From: Kitasatospora fiedleri
GTDB lineage: Bacteria; Actinomycetota; Actinomycetes; Streptomycetales; Streptomycetaceae
Reading direction: 5' to 3'
Assembly (NCBI RefSeq): GCF_948472415.1
Contig: NZ_OX419519.1
Location: 3,410,001-3,474,000 of the forward strand
Length of the DNA: 64,000 nt
How positions within the stretch are numbered: the stretch's first letter is position 1; each line of letters opens with the position of its first letter. A model generated the notes under the pieces. It was not told the origin of the DNA. It saw only the letters and a list, made by a program, of their open reading frames with translations, and searched no databases. This document shows positions 62,147 through 64,000 of this stretch, in pieces. A program made the position numbers and the translations under genes.

Positions 62147-62674
62147 TCAGCCCGCCAGCCCGCGCCGGACTCGTTCGAACGACTCGTACGCGTCGGCGCC
62201 GAACAGCACGAAGCGCACCTCGTCCAGGTCCGGGCCCTCCTCGGCCACGGCCGTCAGCGCGATCCGAGCGGCATCGTCCAGCGGCCAGCCGTAGATCCCG
62301 GCCGAGACCGCCGGGAAGGCCACCGTCCGCGCCCCCAGCCCGACCGCGACCCGAAGGGACTCCCGATAGCACGAGGCCAGCAGCTCCGCGCGCTGCCGGT
62401 AGTCCTCCGCCCGGTACACCGGGCCGACGGTGTGCACCACCCAGCGGGCCGGCAGCCGCCCCGCCGTGGTGGCCACGGCCTGACCGGTCGGCAGCCCCTT
62501 GCCGTAGTGCGAGGCCCGCAGCTCGCGGCACTCGGCGAGGATCTCCGGCCCGCCCCGGCGGTGGATCGCCCCGTCCACCCCGCCGCCGCCCAGCAGCGAG
62601 CTGTTGGCGGCGTTCACCACCACGTCCACCCGCTGTTCCGTGATGTCACCCTGCACCAGCGTGATCTGTGTCAC
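62147..62674 (-). CDS. Macrodomain protein (O-acetyl-ADP-ribose deacetylase type)
   Basis: A 175-residue single macrodomain: VQGDITEQRVDVVVNAANSS at the start, LLGGGGVDGAIHRRGG with the catalytic loop, and FPAVSAGIYGWPLDDAARIA. It binds ADP-ribose and likely hydrolyses O-acetyl-ADP-ribose or ADP-ribosyl esters, acting in NAD-linked signalling or tRNA splicing by-product turnover. Single gene with its own gap on each side. Confidence 0.93.
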   Translation of the reverse strand: MTQITLVQGDITEQRVDVVVNAANSSLLGGGGVDGAIHRRGGPEILAECRELRASHYGKGLPTGQAVATTAGRLPARWVVHTVGPVYRAEDYRQRAELLASCYRESLRVAVGLGARTVAFPAVSAGIYGWPLDDAARIALTAVAEEGPDLDEVRFVLFGADAYESFERVRRGLAG

Positions 62675-62901
62675 CGCTGCTCACCTCCAGTCAGTTCCGG
62701 TCCCGCCGTGGCGGAAAGCCACGAAAACCCTAGGCAAAGCCGCCACCACACGCGTGGCAATAACCACATCCGCGCCGCTCAGTCGAAGAAATCCTCGGAG
62801 ATCACGTTATGGTCGCGGGAAGCCCCCCGATGCCCGGTGCCACCCGGGCACTGCGGACGGACACCAGCCGTTGGTCCGTAGGGGAAAGGAAGGACCGACC
62901 G

Positions 62902-64000
62902 ATGCCCGCTACGGGAGACGGGCGGGCACCCGACGCGACCAGCAGCGCCGGAACCGCCGAACGCAGCCGCGGCCGCCGCGCCCACAGCGCGCAGCGCACC
63001 GGCCCGACCGGCCAGACCGCCGGCCAGACCGCCGGCCAGACCGCCGGTCAGCCCTCGGCCCGGAGCGCCGGCCCGGCGCCGATACCGCATCCGCGCAGCA
63101 CCCCGGGGGCCACCGAGCCGTCCCGGCCCGCCGCCGACTTCCGCGTCCTGGTGGTGGAGGCCGACGGGCCCGAGCACACCCTGTTCGACTCGCTGGCCGC
63201 CGAGCTGGGGCAGCACGCCGAACTGCACCGGGTGGACGGCATCCGGGAGGCCCTCGCCGCCCTGCCGCCGCTGCCCGGCAGCGGTCGCCGCGGGCCGCGC
63301 GGCACCGACTTCCAGTGCGTCCTGCTCGACCTCGGCGAGCCCGCCACCACCGGCACCGCCGCCGATCCCGCTTCCGGTTCCGGTCCCGGTGGCGCCCCGG
63401 CCCCCGGCGGCGGCTTCGCCGCGGACTTCGCCCCGCGATTCGCCGACGGCTTCTCCGCAAGCCTCCCCGACGGTCTCCCCGACGGGTTCGCCGAGGGCGT
63501 CGGCCCGGCGGCCGGTGCCGACGACCGGCTGGACGGGCTGCGGGAGTTGCTGCTGCGCGCCCCGCACACCGCCGTGGTGGTGCTCACCGACGCCGCCGGA
63601 GCCGAACTGGGCGCCGCCGCGGTCGCCGCGGGCGCCCAGGACTTCCTGCTCCGGCAGGACACCGGCGGCCCGCTGCTGGCCCGCGCGCTGCGCTACGCGG
63701 TGGAGCGCAAGCGCGCCGACGAGTCGCAGCGCCGCCTGGTCGAGGCCGAGATCCGCGGCCAGGAGAACGCCCGGCTCCAGCGCCACCTGCTGCCCACCCC
63801 GCTGCTGGACGGCGCGAACCTGTCCTTCACCCGCCGCTACCGCCCGGGCCGCCGCCGCGCCCTGCTCGGCGGCGACTTCTACGACGCCGTCCGCACCAAG
63901 GACGGCCGGGTGCACGTGGTGATCGGCGACGTCTGCGGCCACGGCCCCGACGAGGCCGCGCTCGGCGTCGCGCTGCGGATAGCGTGGCGGACGCTGGTGT
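62902..64000 (+). CDS. Receiver-like and SpoIIE/PP2C-type phosphatase, partial
   Basis: Starts at the ATG at 62902 (GGAAAGGAAGGACC upstream) and runs off the right edge after 366 residues. Residues 1-75 are disordered and include GQTAGQTAGQTAGQ from a 12-bp DNA repeat. About 75-255 is a receiver-like domain with a long insert; the phospho-acceptor region reads CVLLDLGEPA. A coiled linker (ESQRRLVEAEIRGQENARLQ) follows, then the start of the SpoIIE phosphatase domain with LLGGDFYD and GDVCGHGPDEAA. Such proteins regulate anti-sigma factor pathways. The C-terminus is missing here. Confidence 0.85.
   Translation, partial: MPATGDGRAPDATSSAGTAERSRGRRAHSAQRTGPTGQTAGQTAGQTAGQPSARSAGPAPIPHPRSTPGATEPSRPAADFRVLVVEADGPEHTLFDSLAAELGQHAELHRVDGIREALAALPPLPGSGRRGPRGTDFQCVLLDLGEPATTGTAADPASGSGPGGAPAPGGGFAADFAPRFADGFSASLPDGLPDGFAEGVGPAAGADDRLDGLRELLLRAPHTAVVVLTDAAGAELGAAAVAAGAQDFLLRQDTGGPLLARALRYAVERKRADESQRRLVEAEIRGQENARLQRHLLPTPLLDGANLSFTRRYRPGRRRALLGGDFYDAVRTKDGRVHVVIGDVCGHGPDEAALGVALRIAWRTLV

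Overview
High-GC actinomycete DNA, best matched to Streptomycetaceae (Streptomyces or Kitasatospora). The grounds are extreme third-position GC bias, GTG starts, MsiK, CarD, PhoR-PhoP/PhoU, the mycothiol enzyme MshA and XRE/DUF397 regulator pairs. From memory, the order msiK, rlmB, cysS, ispF, ispD, carD, phoP, phoR, phoU, gpm, mshA follows the S. coelicolor chromosome, so 32.5-48.6 kb and 57.4-60.4 kb look like core chromosome. The regions 0.6-32.1 kb and about 48.9-56.9 kb look accessory.

Region A (0.6-14.5 kb, all minus strand) is an apparent biosynthetic gene cluster without PKS or NRPS. It encodes a PaaK-like adenylating enzyme, a PLP aminotransferase, an S9 serine peptidase, a sulfotransferase with a TPR tail, an Fe(II)/2OG enzyme with a halogenase-like H-x-A iron site, a 69-residue protein, a second aspartate carbamoyltransferase and an MFS exporter. 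It also carries a fusion of an ATP-grasp ligase to a CysQ-type PAP phosphatase, then cysC, cysD and cysN. PAPS is thus made, used and its PAP by-product removed within one gene string, while the sulfite-forming genes are absent. I infer a sulfated, possibly chlorinated and carbamoylated, amino-acid or peptide product.

Region B (14.7-19.5 kb) is regulatory: a zinc-ribbon/HTH protein, a small secreted peptide, an unknown protein, two paralogous TrmB-LuxR-type regulators and a VOC-Nudix fusion. A near-consensus DasR (N-acetylglucosamine-responsive) operator lies upstream of the second regulator.

Region C (19.6-32.1 kb) has two arms diverging at about 25.6 kb. The minus arm encodes GTP cyclohydrolase II, an FMN reductase, RibD, an LLM flavin oxidoreductase, a glycosyltransferase-like protein and a GT2 glycosyltransferase, plus a small secreted peptide. 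The plus arm encodes a histidine phosphatase, a NodS-like methyltransferase, a NodA-like N-acyltransferase, a second glycosyltransferase-like protein, a PIG-L deacetylase and an MFS exporter. This resembles the Nod-factor tailoring set joined to the early riboflavin pathway. A tRNA-Thr gene closes the accessory block.

Region D (32.5-48.6 kb) is core: sugar-ABC ATPase, nucleotidyltransferase, DoxX protein, RlmB, CysS, IspF, IspD, CarD, PhoPRU with a PHO box, a Cys-rich mini-protein behind a palindrome, an AA10 lytic polysaccharide monooxygenase and phosphoglycerate mutase. Region E (48.9-56.9 kb) holds a decayed ORF, an XRE-TPR regulator, an asparagine-synthase-like amidotransferase, a Nudix hydrolase, a UDP-sugar dehydrogenase, an XRE/DUF397 pair, two unknown ORFs and a SLATT-like membrane protein. 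Region F (57.4-64 kb) holds YbjN, MshA, a methyltransferase, a thioester-domain LPxTG surface protein, a macrodomain protein and the start of a receiver-SpoIIE phosphatase.
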